Shown here: piece by piece, positions 8,602-18,826 of the stretch
Layout of the letters: every line of letters starts with the position of its first letter
Position numbering within the stretch: the first letter of the stretch is position 1
Assembly (NCBI GenBank): GCA_017465845.1
Contig: JAFTVH010000109.1
Span: 1-64,000 of the forward strand
DNA from: Lachnospiraceae bacterium
Lineage (GTDB): Bacteria > Bacillota > Clostridia > Lachnospirales > Lachnospiraceae
Direction of reading: 5' to 3'
DNA: 64,000 nt
Notes under the pieces: generated by a model
What the model saw: the letters and a program-made list of their open reading frames with translations, nothing else
Database searches by the model: none
What the model was told of the DNA's origin: nothing
Translations under genes and position numbers: made by a program

Positions 8602-9373
8602 AACCATTCAACAGCTAATCGGTCCAAGACCATACTACATAGATGATATCGGTATGTCCTCCTCCCAGGTAATCTGCTTTGATGACATGATATTGAAAAT
8701 CCAGGAATGCTGTGAGGAGTCTGAAAATGAACTGCGTATGATAAAATGGCTTCAGAGGAAACTGCCGGTACCTCGTATTCTGCATGAAGAGCGGGCAGAC
8801 AATACACAATTCCTGCTGATGAGCAGAATACTCGGTCAAATGTCCTGCGATGAGAGCTATATGGACAGGGAGAGTGTTCTGATCGAACTGTTAGCGCAAG
8901 GCTTAAAAATGCTTTGGAGTGTCGACATTACAGATTGCCCATACAGCAATTCTCTGGAACAGAAGCTGAGGCAGGCTCGGGGCAGAGTGGAACAGGGGCT
9001 CTGTGATATGGAAAATGTCCAGGAGGATACGTATGGCGAGAACGGTTTCAGAGACCCTTCAGATCTCCTTTCGTGGCTGGAGACGCATAAACCCCAGGAA
9101 GACCTGGTTCTGGCACATGGCGACTACTGCTTGCCGAATGTTTTCCTGCAGGATGACAAGATAAGCGGATTCATTGATCTGGGCAGATGCGGGATTGCTG
9201 ACAGATATCAGGATATTGCATTATGTTACCGGAGTCTTTTGAACAATTATCAGGGAGCATACGGTGGGAAAGCTTATTCTGCGTTTCATCCGGAGCGGTT
9301 GTTTGAGGCGTTGGAGATAAAGCCGGATTGGGAGAAAGTGCGGTACTATATTTTGCTGGATGAACTGTTTTAA
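8573..9373 (+). CDS. Aminoglycoside phosphotransferase-like kinase, APH(3') type
   Basis: This 266-aa protein has a small-molecule kinase fold. The Brenner motif HGDYCLPNVF near residue 183 and the metal motif GFIDLGRCGIADRYQDIAL near residues 198-216 match APH(3') enzymes, as does the length. Full-length enzymes end in a DELF tail like the one seen here. It starts at an ATG behind GAGGTG that lies inside the end of the Rpn gene, so translation is probably coupled. It may phosphorylate kanamycin-type antibiotics. Distant homologues act on other hydroxyl substrates, so resistance is not assured. Confidence 0.82.
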   Translation: MRDYFKKIPETIQQLIGPRPYYIDDIGMSSSQVICFDDMILKIQECCEESENELRMIKWLQRKLPVPRILHEERADNTQFLLMSRILGQMSCDESYMDRESVLIELLAQGLKMLWSVDITDCPYSNSLEQKLRQARGRVEQGLCDMENVQEDTYGENGFRDPSDLLSWLETHKPQEDLVLAHGDYCLPNVFLQDDKISGFIDLGRCGIADRYQDIALCYRSLLNNYQGAYGGKAYSAFHPERLFEALEIKPDWEKVRYYILLDELF

Positions 9374-9395
9374 ACGGAATGGGATGAAAAACAGC

Positions 9396-9424
9396 TTGAC
9401 AAATCCACACCAAAAGAATATAGT
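9396..9424 (+). promoter_or_regulatory. Consensus promoter of the valS leader
   Basis: TTGACA (9396-9401) and TATAGT (9419-9424) are spaced by exactly 17 bases. This lies just past the APH stop codon. Transcription would start near 9431, giving a leader of about 317 bases before valS. Confidence 0.85.
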
Positions 9425-9430
9425 ATTTAC

Positions 9431-9713
9431 AAGTCATTATTTCAAAGGCAATGATGAAGAGGAGTACGCACAACCACTTATCAGAGAGAGTATCCATCTT
9501 TTTGACGAAGATGCTGCGAGGATGCTTAAAGAAAGGATTGCGGAAGGTAGCTTCTGAGCCGGGGAACTGAAAAGGAAGTAAGTTCTCACGTGTTATCCAC
9601 GTTATCGGATAGGACTTTATTGGAAGTCGCTGAGACAGCTTACAGCTGTGAACAAAGGTGGTACCGCGTTGAATACGCCCTTTGCTGACGAATAGTCGGC
9701 AGAGGGCTTTTTA
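9431..9713 (+). ncRNA. T-box riboswitch leader of valS
   Basis: The untranslated leader contains the hallmark T-box sequence AAAGGTGGTACCGCG at 9654-9668, which pairs with the free CCA end of uncharged tRNA. A factor-independent terminator (9677-9713) follows at once. The upstream part would form the Stem I specifier structure. I did not assign the specifier codon with certainty, but the downstream gene predicts tRNA-Val. When tRNA-Val is uncharged the antiterminator forms and valS is read. Confidence 0.92.
9677..9713 (+). terminator. T-box-controlled terminator
   Basis: GCCCTTTGCTGAC pairs with GTCGGCAGAGGGC, allowing G-U pairs, and is followed by TTTTTA. It lies directly after the T-box sequence, as expected for the regulated terminator. 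Confidence 0.92.
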
Positions 9714-9747
9714 GCATCTGGGAAACCCACTACAGAAAGGAGCCAAA

Positions 9748-12423
9748 ATGAGCAAAGAATTAGCCAAGACCTATGACCCCAGCGGCATAGAAGACAGATT
9801 GTATCAGAAGTGGCTGGATAAGAAATATTTCCATGCCGAAGTAGACCATTCCAAGACCCCGTTCACCATCGTGATCCCGCCCCCAAATATTACCGGACAG
9901 CTTCACATGGGACACGCCCTGGACAACACCATGCAGGATATCCTGATCCGTTATAAGAGAATGCAGGGCTACAATGCATTGTGGCAGCCGGGAACCGATC
10001 ATGCCAGCATTGCAACCGAGGTTAAGATTATCGAGAAGCTGAAACAGGAAGGCATCGACAAGCATGACTTGGGTCGTGAAAAGTTCTTAGAGAGAGCATG
10101 GGACTGGAAGAAAGAGTACGGCGGACGTATCATCAGTCAGTTAAAGAAGCTGGGTTCCTCCTGTGACTGGGACAGAGAGCGTTTCACCATGGATGAAGGC
10201 TGCAACAAGGCCGTAACCGAAGTATTCGTTAAGATGCATGAAAAAGGCTACATCTATAAGGGTGCCCGTATGATCAACTGGTGTCCTGTATGTAACACTT
10301 CCATTTCCGATGCAGAAGTAGAATACCAGGAGCAGGCAGGTCATTTCTGGCATATCAAGTATCCTCTGATGAATGAGGATGGTACGGTAAGCACCACAGA
10401 ATTTTTGACCTTTGCTACCACTCGTCCTGAGACCATGCTGGGTGATACTGCAGTGGCAATTCATCCGGAAGATGAGCGCTATCAACACCTGATTGGCAGA
10501 AAGGTAATGCTGCCTCTCATGAACAGAGAGATTCCAATCGTAACCGACACTTACGTAGACAAAGAGTTCGGTACCGGTGTTGTAAAGATTACCCCTGCTC
10601 ATGACCCTAACGACTTTGAGGTAGGTAAGCGTCATGATCTGCCGGTAATCAATGTCATGAACGATGATGCCACCATCAATGAAAATGGCGGCAAGTTCGC
10701 AGGCATGGGACGTTATGAAGCAAGAAAAGCCATCGTAGAAGAACTGGATGAAATGGGACTGCTTGTTAAGATCGAGGACTACAGTCACAACGTAGGTACC
10801 CATGACAGATGTAAGACTACCATCGAGCCTCTTGTAAAAGAGCAGTGGTTCGTTAAGATGGATGAACTGATCAAGCCTGCAAGAGAAGCAGTTAAGAATG
10901 GAGAAATTAAGCTGATCCCTGAGCGTATGGAGAAGAACTACTTCAACTGGACTGACAATATCCGTGACTGGTGTATCAGCCGTCAGTTGTGGTGGGGACA
11001 CAGAATTCCTGCATACTACTGTGACGAGTGTAAAGAAGTCATCGTAGCAAAGGAAGCACCTACTGTATGTCCGAAGTGCGGCTGCACCCACTTTACACAG
11101 GATCCTGATACTCTGGATACCTGGTTCTCTTCCGCACTGTGGCCTTTTGAGACATTAGGATGGCCGGAGCAGACAGAAGATTTGAAGTACTTTTATCCTA
11201 CTGACGTACTGGTAACCGGTTATGATATTATTTTCTTCTGGGTTATTCGTATGATCTTCTCCGGATATGAGCAGATGGGAGAGAAGCCTTTCAAGACCGT
11301 TTTGTTCCATGGCCTTGTAAGAGACAGCCAGGGCCGCAAGATGTCCAAATCTCTGGGTAACGGTATCGATCCTCTGGAAATCATTGACAAATACGGTGCA
11401 GATGCCCTGCGTCTGACCTTGATCACTGGTAATGCACCCGGTAACGATATGCGTTTCTATTATGAGAGAGTGGAGAACAGCCGTAACTTTGCCAACAAAG
11501 TATGGAATGCATCCCGCTTTATCATGATGAACATGGATACCGCTGCGGCAGCAGGCAGAGAGATTACCGTTCCGGGTAAAGGAGAACTGCAGCCTGTTGA
11601 CAAGTGGATTCTTTCCAAGCTGAATACGCTGGTAAAAGAAGTAACCGACAACATGGACAGCTTCGAACTTGGTATTGCTGTTCAGAAGGTATATGACTTT
11701 ATCTGGGATGAGTTCTGCGACTGGTATATCGAGATGGTAAAACCTCGTCTGTACAACACAGATGATACAGCCAGCCAGAATGCAGCACTCTGGACCTTGA
11801 AGACCGTCCTCATCGATGCCCTGAAGCTGCTTCATCCTTATATGCCGTTCATTACGGAAGAAATCTTCTGCACACTGCAGAGTGAGGAAGAGTCCATCAT
11901 GATCAGCACCTGGCCTGTATATCAGGAGGAGAGAAGCTTCCAGAAGGAAGAGAAGGATATCGAGATCATCAAGGGCGCTGTAAGAGGCATCCGTAACATC
12001 AGAAGCGAGATGAACGTAGCACCCAGCCGCAAGGCAAGTGTATATGTTGTCAGCGAAGATGAGGGTATCTTAAATACCTTTACCGAAGGCAAACTGTTCT
12101 TTGCATCCTTGGCTTATGCAAGCGATGTAACCATGCAGAAAGATAAGACCGGCATCGCTCAGGATGCAGTATCTGTAGTGATTCCCGGTGCTACCCTGTA
12201 TATGCCGTTTGCGGATCTGGTAGATATTGCACAGGAAATTGCCCGTCTGGAAAAGGAAGAGAAGCGCCTGCAGGGAGAGCTTGCACGTGTAAACGGTATG
12301 CTTTCCAATGAAAGATTCATTTCCAAGGCTCCGGAGGCTAAGATTGCGGAGGAGAAGGAGAAGCTGGCGAAGTATACGCAGATGATGGAGCAGGTTAGCA
12401 ACCGTCTGGCACAGCTGAGATAA
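9748..12423 (+). CDS. valS: Valyl-tRNA synthetase
   Basis: This is an 891-aa class Ia synthetase that charges tRNA-Val. The HIGH motif is HMGH at residues 53-56 within [14 protein letters not shown]. The KMSKS motif lies at about residues 531-535 ([10 protein letters not shown]). In between is the editing domain, with a [10 protein letters not shown] signature near residue 225. The C-terminal coiled-coil arm (residues 830-885, rich in Glu, Lys and Arg) is typical of ValRS. A zinc-knuckle-like CDEC...CPKCGC region lies near residues 427-447. The start follows AAAGGAG. Base use is more GC-rich and codon-optimised than in the island that follows. Confidence 0.97.
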   Translation: MSKELAKTYDPSGIEDRLYQKWLDKKYFHAEVDHSKTPFTIVIPPPNITGQLHMGHALDNTMQDILIRYKRMQGYNALWQPGTDHASIATEVKIIEKLKQEGIDKHDLGREKFLERAWDWKKEYGGRIISQLKKLGSSCDWDRERFTMDEGCNKAVTEVFVKMHEKGYIYKGARMINWCPVCNTSISDAEVEYQEQAGHFWHIKYPLMNEDGTVSTTEFLTFATTRPETMLGDTAVAIHPEDERYQHLIGRKVMLPLMNREIPIVTDTYVDKEFGTGVVKITPAHDPNDFEVGKRHDLPVINVMNDDATINENGGKFAGMGRYEARKAIVEELDEMGLLVKIEDYSHNVGTHDRCKTTIEPLVKEQWFVKMDELIKPAREAVKNGEIKLIPERMEKNYFNWTDNIRDWCISRQLWWGHRIPAYYCDECKEVIVAKEAPTVCPKCGCTHFTQDPDTLDTWFSSALWPFETLGWPEQTEDLKYFYPTDVLVTGYDIIFFWVIRMIFSGYEQMGEKPFKTVLFHGLVRDSQGRKMSKSLGNGIDPLEIIDKYGADALRLTLITGNAPGNDMRFYYERVENSRNFANKVWNASRFIMMNMDTAAAAGREITVPGKGELQPVDKWILSKLNTLVKEVTDNMDSFELGIAVQKVYDFIWDEFCDWYIEMVKPRLYNTDDTASQNAALWTLKTVLIDALKLLHPYMPFITEEIFCTLQSEEESIMISTWPVYQEERSFQKEEKDIEIIKGAVRGIRNIRSEMNVAPSRKASVYVVSEDEGILNTFTEGKLFFASLAYASDVTMQKDKTGIAQDAVSVVIPGATLYMPFADLVDIAQEIARLEKEEKRLQGELARVNGMLSNERFISKAPEAKIAEEKEKLAKYTQMMEQVSNRLAQLR

Positions 12424-12468
12424 TTGTATGTCTCGATTATAATATAACTGAAAGAGTGTCTTTGTAAT

Positions 12469-12512
12469 AAAGCGGAATCAAGTCTTAATTGACTGGTTCC
12501 GCTTTATTTTTA
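12469..12512 (+). terminator. Terminator after valS
   Basis: AAGCGGAA(T)CA(A)GTC pairs with GACTGGTTCCGCTT around TTAATT and is followed by TATTTTTA. Confidence 0.85.
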
Positions 12513-12558
12513 GCCCGTATTATTATATTTACGATTTCATGTATCAGTTAAAATTTGA

Positions 12559-12586
12559 TTGATTTACGAAAACTTCGAAATATGAT
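12559..12586 (+). promoter_or_regulatory. Possible promoter of first carbohydrate island
   Basis: TTGATT (12559-12564) and TATGAT (12581-12586) are 16 bases apart, about 40 bases before the glycosidase start. The match is moderate, and alternative -10 boxes exist within this AT-rich stretch. Confidence 0.45.
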
Positions 12587-12625
12587 AAAAAGTAAGTAAG
12601 AATATATGATAAGGATGGGGATATT

Positions 12626-14683
12626 ATGAATTATAATTTGTATTTTCAAAATTCAGTCAGAAGTGATTTGATTGGATATAATATGTCAACAGTATGTATA
12701 GAGAAAAAAGGCAGCATAAGTAATTCATTATGGAAAGCTCCGGTTATGGGAATGCAAGGTACCTTATGCATAGGGCATGAAACAGGAGAAAAAGATATTC
12801 TTATGCTGGAAATCAGGGAGAATCATGTTCCATTAGAGTTTGAGCCGAGAAGGAACAGGTGGACTCCAAAGTGGTGCGAAACATATTACAGGTCGATACC
12901 GTTGGAGTCATATTATAAAAAGAGCGGATGTTTTGTTGTAAAAGAGAAAAAATGCATCACAGATGAAGATGTGTTCGTTTCGGAGTTTTGTATCACAAAT
13001 AATAAAAAGGAGACCGTCACATTACAAATGAAAATGGTAACTCCGTTGGAAAAGATGGAAGAAAACACTTACAAAATACAAACTCCGATCATTCCGAAAG
13101 CATTAGGTGAAAAATTTGTTTTGAAAGGCTGGTTTGCGTTTTACGGAATGGAAATGGAGCAGGTCATTGAAATACCTGCTGGTGAAAGTGTTACATACAA
13201 ATATTGTTTTGCTTTTTCATGTCAATCTGAGAAAGATGCAAAAGAAAAGGCCAGAATGGAATTTGAAAATACCAAAAGCTTTTCTGACAATGAAGATAGG
13301 CTGAATCAGTGGTTTTATAAAATGGTGCCTGATATCATAACGGATAATAAAGATATTGAAAAGATGTATTACTATCGATATTTACTGATTTATATCAATA
13401 CGTTTATGCCTGAAAAAGTGATTCCTGAACATTACATTTCCGGAGAATGTATGTATGAAAACCGGTATGGGGCATGGTATGGTTGTCCGGTGGCATTACC
13501 ACTCTCTTTACAGGTTGATGAAGCAAAGTGGCTTAAAGAATCAGGACTTGCCAAAAATCAGCTTAATATGTGGATGGGAAACAGAACGGTATTTAGATGG
13601 TATATTCAATATACTCCATATTGTGCATATATGTTTTATCAGCACCATGAAAATAAGCAATGGCTGGAAAAGATATATGATATATTAAAAGAATATACTT
13701 TGCAGAAATATAATGAGGATACGTTATTGCCTGTAATGGAAGGAAGCTGGGGGACCGGGGCGGAATATCAACCGGCTTTTTATCAGTGGACGGAGCCGAA
13801 ATGGGATTGGAGATTTGACAAAGAAGGTAAAGCCTTGGGATTTCCAATTCAGAAACTTTACCGACTTGATGAAATTTCTTTTTTTGCAGCTAACTTAAAA
13901 GCATGTGCAGAAATTGCAAAAGAGCTTGGTAAAGAAAGCGATTATTTATATTTTAATAATCTGAAAGAATGCGTAGTGGATACAATCAAATCAAAATTCT
14001 GGAATGAAAAGGATAAATTGTTTTATGATATTGATGCAGCAACAAATAAACAGTGTAATGAAGCCGCCTGTTATGATAGTTTTGCGCCATTTCTTTTTCA
14101 TTTAATAGAAGAGGAAAATTATACAGAATGTTTTGATAAGCTCTTTGATGATACGTGGTTTGCAGATGAATTTTCTACTACAACGGTAGCGAAAAACTGC
14201 CCTATGTATTGGTTTGATAATTGTATTATCGGTCCGACAGCAGCCGGATTGAAAAATCCACATGAGTATGAATGTTGCTGGAATGGACCGATATGGCCAT
14301 TTGCTACAAGTTTAATTTTAAATGCTTTGGGAGCTGTGGCAGAAAAAAATAGCAAGTATCGTAAACAGTGGATTGCACTATTTGATAAATATACAGAGCT
14401 TCATTTTCTGAATGGTGATAGAAGTATTCCGGCTATTTTTGAACATTATCGCCCCGGGGATGGAATGACCTTTTCAAGAGCATGTGATTATTTCCATTCA
14501 TCATGGATTGATCTTTTTATGCATTATTGGGTCGGGATTTCAGTAAATAACGGAGAGGTGCTGTTTCAGCCATTTTCAGAAGAAGAATTTGAGATTAAGA
14601 GTGTATTGATCAAAGGAAACTACTATACTTTTAAACAATTTTATGAAGAAGGGGAATTAAAGAGATTAAGTGAAAGGATATAA
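12626..14683 (+). CDS. (alpha/alpha)6-barrel glycoside hydrolase (GH63/MGH1-like)
   Basis: This 685-aa protein has no signal peptide, so it should be cytoplasmic. Residues 1-210 look like a beta-sandwich cap. Residues 225-670 show the helical-toroid signatures of GH63/mannosylglycerate-hydrolase-like enzymes: WNGPIWPFATSLILNAL near residue 552, and FEHYRPGDG near residue 609, where the glutamate fits the catalytic base. The catalytic acid cannot be placed with confidence. Family members hydrolyse or transfer alpha-linked glucosyl or mannosyl units. It is AT-rich and starts behind AAGGATGGGG. The next gene begins almost at its stop, so they are one transcript. Confidence 0.78.
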   Translation: MNYNLYFQNSVRSDLIGYNMSTVCIEKKGSISNSLWKAPVMGMQGTLCIGHETGEKDILMLEIRENHVPLEFEPRRNRWTPKWCETYYRSIPLESYYKKSGCFVVKEKKCITDEDVFVSEFCITNNKKETVTLQMKMVTPLEKMEENTYKIQTPIIPKALGEKFVLKGWFAFYGMEMEQVIEIPAGESVTYKYCFAFSCQSEKDAKEKARMEFENTKSFSDNEDRLNQWFYKMVPDIITDNKDIEKMYYYRYLLIYINTFMPEKVIPEHYISGECMYENRYGAWYGCPVALPLSLQVDEAKWLKESGLAKNQLNMWMGNRTVFRWYIQYTPYCAYMFYQHHENKQWLEKIYDILKEYTLQKYNEDTLLPVMEGSWGTGAEYQPAFYQWTEPKWDWRFDKEGKALGFPIQKLYRLDEISFFAANLKACAEIAKELGKESDYLYFNNLKECVVDTIKSKFWNEKDKLFYDIDAATNKQCNEAACYDSFAPFLFHLIEEENYTECFDKLFDDTWFADEFSTTTVAKNCPMYWFDNCIIGPTAAGLKNPHEYECCWNGPIWPFATSLILNALGAVAEKNSKYRKQWIALFDKYTELHFLNGDRSIPAIFEHYRPGDGMTFSRACDYFHSSWIDLFMHYWVGISVNNGEVLFQPFSEEEFEIKSVLIKGNYYTFKQFYEEGELKRLSERI

Positions 14684-14687
14684 ACAA

Positions 14688-16916
14688 ATGAGGAATAAAA
14701 GTTTTTTCAAAAAAATGTTATTAAGTTGTATTGCAACGTTAATAGTTCCGATCATAACGTTTATACTTTTATATTTTCAGGCCTATCATACATTCACGGA
14801 GCAAATATTGATTTCTAACCGCAATACGTTAAACCAATTCTTTGAATTGATCGATATGACCTTAAAGGAAATGCGAGATGTAGAAATAACTGTTTCCAGG
14901 CAGGGTATATGCCGTGAATATGCAATTGATGCGTCAAACGGTCAGATGAACTTTACTTACAAAGTTCAGGAAATCATTGAGTTATTACAAAAAGAATGTG
15001 ATGAAAAGTATAGTGATTTTTTCATATATTATCCCAATAATGGCAGAGTAATTTCGGGGTACAATGGTTCCCTGGCGATTGAAGATTATTATACTATATT
15101 TTATGAAAAATATGATTGCCCGGATAAATTCAACGCAATTATAGAATGCCAAAAGAAAAAGCCCACGCTTTTTGCCATACCCTGCAATGAAAAGGAATCA
15201 TTAGTCTGTCTGGCTATGAGAAAGACATTCCTTGAAAAACCACAGAAGGACTATATCGTGGTTCAAGTTATCAATCCGGAATATATGTCTAAAATTATGA
15301 ATGGCAGCTTTTTGCCGCAAAGTGGTAGTTTTGTGTTATTTGATAAAGATAAAAATTGTTTACAGAGCACAAACGAATTTTGGGAATATCATCTAAATGA
15401 TTATGAAGGGACAGAATTGCCTTATGAGACAAAAGTAGGTGATACAACGTATTTAATGCAGGTAAAAGAGGGAGCCAGTGTTAACGGTTACTATGCTTAT
15501 GCCACGTCTTCGGATTATTTTGAAACAGTATTAGGGAATATGAGATTTATTTGTTCTGTAGGAAGTGTTGCATGTATTTTGGTAAGTATTGCGATAGCAT
15601 ATTATTATGCTAAACGAACCTATAGTCCTTTTGAAAATATGCTGCGTAAATTGGAAGAGCAAAAATTATTGAAATATGATTCCTCTGAAACTTCCGAATT
15701 AGACTTTTTTGCTAAGATTTTGGATGAGGAATCTAATGAAAAGAATAGATTATATAGAAAAAATAAAGCGGCGGATATAGACCAATATTTGCTGGCACTT
15801 TTAGAAGGAAACTTAGATGGTATAGAAGCGAAAGAAAATAATTCTGCCCTAAGAGGCATTGTGTTTTCCACAAACCAATTTCAGGTGGCTTTAATTTATA
15901 TAAACAGATGTCAAAAAAAATATAAGGAATTACAAGGGTTCATTATAAAAAATATATTTGAAGAATTATGTAATAGAAAAAACAGAGGGTATGTTGTCAG
16001 AATGGCTACTGATAAATATGCTGTTCTTGTTAATGTCTGCGAAGACAGAAACCATGGGGAATACGGTGATATATGGATTGAAGGAAAAAAGTTTATTGAG
16101 GAACATTTTGGGATGATAGCATCTGTAGCAATAGGGGAAGTACATGAAGGAATAGAAGGAATTTACGAATCTGTTACAGAGGCTGATAAAACGATGGAGT
16201 ATAGATATCTGTTTGGAGAAGGGAGCATCATATGCTACGACCGGATAAAAGACAGAGAATTCAGCTATCCTTTTATGGCAGAGTCAAGACTTTTCAAAAT
16301 GATCATAAGTTACATGAAAGAGACCGTGCCTAATAAGGATGCTGAACAATTTGTTTCAGATATTATGGATATGTATGGAATCAATAAAGAAGCTTCGTTA
16401 GAAACAATAGAATGTTTTAAGTATGAATTGTTAGATGGGATTAATAAGGCAATCATGTATAGTAATGATATTATTGAAAACCGGAAGGAAATGGTGGAAG
16501 TTTTGTTCTCACAGCAGTCATTAGAAAAATTTCGGGAGGAGTTAATTTTGCTGTTAGAGTTGCTGCATAAGAAGGAACAGGAAAGTGCAAAGAGAGAAGA
16601 TATCTGTACAATTACGCGAAAATATATCATTGATAACTATAAAAATTCTTATCTCTCAGTAGCCATGATTGGGGAGGAGATGAAATTATCGTCTCCCTAT
16701 TTGTCCAGGTTATTCAAAGAAAAATATGGAATTTCGATAACTGAATACATATCCCGGGTTAGAGTGGATAAAGCAAAAGAGGACTTGAAAAATACTTCGA
16801 AAAGTATTAAGCAGATTGCAGAAGAAAACGGCTTTTTGAGCAGTACTGTTTTTATAAGTACTTTCAAGCGATATGAGGGAATAACGCCGGGATCTTACAA
16901 AAAGAATATAATATGA
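14688..16916 (+). CDS. Membrane-bound AraC-family sensor-regulator (YesS-like)
   Basis: This is a 742-aa regulator. The start at ATG 14688, four bases after the preceding stop and behind AAAGGA, is preferred to a GTG at 14670. A membrane helix lies at about residues 10-32 and a second at about 288-310. The roughly 250 residues between form an extracellular sensor resembling a Cache-type domain. The cytoplasmic half ends in AraC-type DNA binding (residues 640-740: LSVAMIGEEMKLSSPYLSRLFKE, IKQIAEENGFLSSTVFISTFKR). The family pairs with LplABC-type transporters, as here, and probably activates the binding-protein operon that starts 170 bases downstream. Confidence 0.88.
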   Translation: MRNKSFFKKMLLSCIATLIVPIITFILLYFQAYHTFTEQILISNRNTLNQFFELIDMTLKEMRDVEITVSRQGICREYAIDASNGQMNFTYKVQEIIELLQKECDEKYSDFFIYYPNNGRVISGYNGSLAIEDYYTIFYEKYDCPDKFNAIIECQKKKPTLFAIPCNEKESLVCLAMRKTFLEKPQKDYIVVQVINPEYMSKIMNGSFLPQSGSFVLFDKDKNCLQSTNEFWEYHLNDYEGTELPYETKVGDTTYLMQVKEGASVNGYYAYATSSDYFETVLGNMRFICSVGSVACILVSIAIAYYYAKRTYSPFENMLRKLEEQKLLKYDSSETSELDFFAKILDEESNEKNRLYRKNKAADIDQYLLALLEGNLDGIEAKENNSALRGIVFSTNQFQVALIYINRCQKKYKELQGFIIKNIFEELCNRKNRGYVVRMATDKYAVLVNVCEDRNHGEYGDIWIEGKKFIEEHFGMIASVAIGEVHEGIEGIYESVTEADKTMEYRYLFGEGSIICYDRIKDREFSYPFMAESRLFKMIISYMKETVPNKDAEQFVSDIMDMYGINKEASLETIECFKYELLDGINKAIMYSNDIIENRKEMVEVLFSQQSLEKFREELILLLELLHKKEQESAKREDICTITRKYIIDNYKNSYLSVAMIGEEMKLSSPYLSRLFKEKYGISITEYISRVRVDKAKEDLKNTSKSIKQIAEENGFLSSTVFISTFKRYEGITPGSYKKNII

Positions 16917-17087
16917 TTATGGATGAGTTAAAAAACAATGGACTCGCATTTTAAATAATCATGTATGTTTTTAGAAATCATTGATTTACTGTATAAATGA
17001 TGATGTGCTAATATGCAAATGTAAACGGAGAGCTCACCGGCGTACATGAAAACAAACAAATACCGTTTTAGTATAAGGAGAGACTAA

Positions 17088-18761
17088 ATGAGAAGAGAAT
17101 TCCTTAAAAGAATCTTTGGTGTCACATTGATTACTGCTCTGGCTATGGGAACAGTGGCATGCGGTAGTACCGACGGTACGAATACTGCTGAACAGAGTAC
17201 TGTAAATGTTTCAGAAGAATCAAGCCAAACAATCAGTACGCAGGAAAGTGAAAATTCAGAAGAAGCGTCTGCCGATATTACATATCCCTTGCAAGACGCA
17301 GAAAAGTTAACTTTATGGGCTACAACTCCCGGAATTGCATCGATATATTCAGACTATACGGAGTCACCTTATCATATGGGGTTGCAGGAAAACACTGGAG
17401 TAGAAGTAGAGTGGACATTCCCGGCTTTGGGCGCAAATTGGAAAGAATCCTACAACTTGCTTCTGACAGAGGATACCTTGCCTGATATTATTGCATATAG
17501 TATTAATGTTAGTGCAGCTCAACTGCTGGCACAGGATGGTGTGATTTATGATCTTACCGACTACATTCCTAAGTATGCCCCTGACTATTGGGAGTATTTA
17601 AATGCTGAAGGAAATGAGGCTGTTTTAAAAGCAGCAAAGTCTGAAGACGGCAGAATTTATGGTGTGCGTACATCTGTTGAAACTGAACTGAATCCTACTT
17701 ATATTGGTCCGGTTATTCGTCAGGACTGGTTGGACGAGCTTAATTTAGAGGTACCTGTTACGCTGGTAGATTGGGAAAATGTATTAGTAGCATTCAAAGA
17801 AAAGTATAATGCAAAACTTGGTTTTGTGAAAGGCAAATGGAATATGGGCATCGCATCCGGTGTAAATGCCCAGGCAGGTCTTAGCGCAGAATATTATGTT
17901 GATGCTGATGGGAAAATACAGTTTGCAAATGCACAGCCGGAGTGGAAAGAGTCTTTAGAAGTACTGCATAAGTGGTATGAGATGGGATTGATAGATCAGG
18001 ACTCTTTTACTATGAATGATGATGCACTTCGCACAAAGGTATTGAATAATGAAATTGGTGTTTCAATTACAGCAATGAGCCAGTTAACAAACTGGTGTCT
18101 GGATGCAGAAAAGCAAAATCCGGGTGCAGTGTGGGTTGGAATGGAATATCCCAGAGTAGCAGCAGGAGTTCCAACATCAAGAATCCAGGGTGGTAATAGA
18201 AGTGGTAGTTTTGTCGCAGTAATCACGAAGGAATGTACCGAAGAGAAAATGATCACTGCATTAAAGTGGTTGAACTACGGATATACAGAAGATGGATTCA
18301 TGTACCAGAACTTTGGTACCGAAGGTACAAACTATACGTTAGATTCTGATGGAAAACCGCATTGGACAGATTTGATGAAAAATGATCCGGATGGTTTAGA
18401 GCAGGCAATTATCAAGTACACAGGTACTTATTCATCTGCTTTAGGCGGTATTCAGTCAACTGATATGGTGCTGATCAAGAATCATGAAACAGCAGCAGAA
18501 GCAGTTTATAAATGGGCTCAAAATACTGATAATAGTAAATATTTGCTTCCTTCACTTGCGATGACTGACGAAGAAAGTCTTGTTATAACTGATGTTGCAA
18601 CGCCGATTAAGGCATATGTCGGGGAAATGGCTTTGAAATATGTATTGGGTGAAGCTTCTCTTGATGATTTTGATGCATTTGTAGCAGAATTAGACAAAAT
18701 GGGACTTCAGAAATGTCTTGATGCTTATCAGGCAGCATATGATCGTTATTTAGCAAGATAA
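17088..18761 (+). CDS. Extracellular solute-binding lipoprotein of sugar ABC transporter
   Basis: This is a 557-aa lipoprotein. The signal peptide is basic then hydrophobic, ending at a cysteine near residue 25 (GTVAC), followed by a Ser/Thr/Glu linker typical of surface lipoproteins. The mature part resembles the large LplA-type binding proteins for oligosaccharides. It contains FKEKYNAKLGF and YHTEDG-like regions such as YTEDGFMYQNFGTEGTNY, a recurrent motif of this family. The start follows AAGGAGAG. The hairpin after it may allow more binding protein than permease to be made. The ligand is unknown; the linked glycosidase suggests an oligosaccharide. Confidence 0.9.
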   Translation: MRREFLKRIFGVTLITALAMGTVACGSTDGTNTAEQSTVNVSEESSQTISTQESENSEEASADITYPLQDAEKLTLWATTPGIASIYSDYTESPYHMGLQENTGVEVEWTFPALGANWKESYNLLLTEDTLPDIIAYSINVSAAQLLAQDGVIYDLTDYIPKYAPDYWEYLNAEGNEAVLKAAKSEDGRIYGVRTSVETELNPTYIGPVIRQDWLDELNLEVPVTLVDWENVLVAFKEKYNAKLGFVKGKWNMGIASGVNAQAGLSAEYYVDADGKIQFANAQPEWKESLEVLHKWYEMGLIDQDSFTMNDDALRTKVLNNEIGVSITAMSQLTNWCLDAEKQNPGAVWVGMEYPRVAAGVPTSRIQGGNRSGSFVAVITKECTEEKMITALKWLNYGYTEDGFMYQNFGTEGTNYTLDSDGKPHWTDLMKNDPDGLEQAIIKYTGTYSSALGGIQSTDMVLIKNHETAAEAVYKWAQNTDNSKYLLPSLAMTDEESLVITDVATPIKAYVGEMALKYVLGEASLDDFDAFVAELDKMGLQKCLDAYQAAYDRYLAR

Positions 18762-18771
18762 TTTAAAGAGC

Positions 18772-18808
18772 AATGGTCGGAGCTACAATACACGTAGTTC
18801 CGACCATT
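18772..18808 (+). promoter_or_regulatory. Intercistronic hairpin between binding protein and permease
   Basis: AATGGTCGGAGCTAC pairs with GTAGTTCCGACCATT around AATACAC, with one mismatch. No T-run follows, so it is better read as an mRNA-stabilising or processing hairpin than as a full terminator. The second island has one at the same place (47142-47172). Confidence 0.75.
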
Positions 18809-18826
18809 AAATATAGGAGTAAAAAT

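Noticed and set aside
9360-9557. Open frame of 65 codons between the APH-like gene and valS
   Set aside because: It lies across the consensus promoter and the first part of the T-box leader, has no proper ribosome site and no family features.
10141-11091. Antisense open frame inside valS
   Set aside because: It is a by-product of codon bias in valS and is rich in His, Cys and Ser without domain features.
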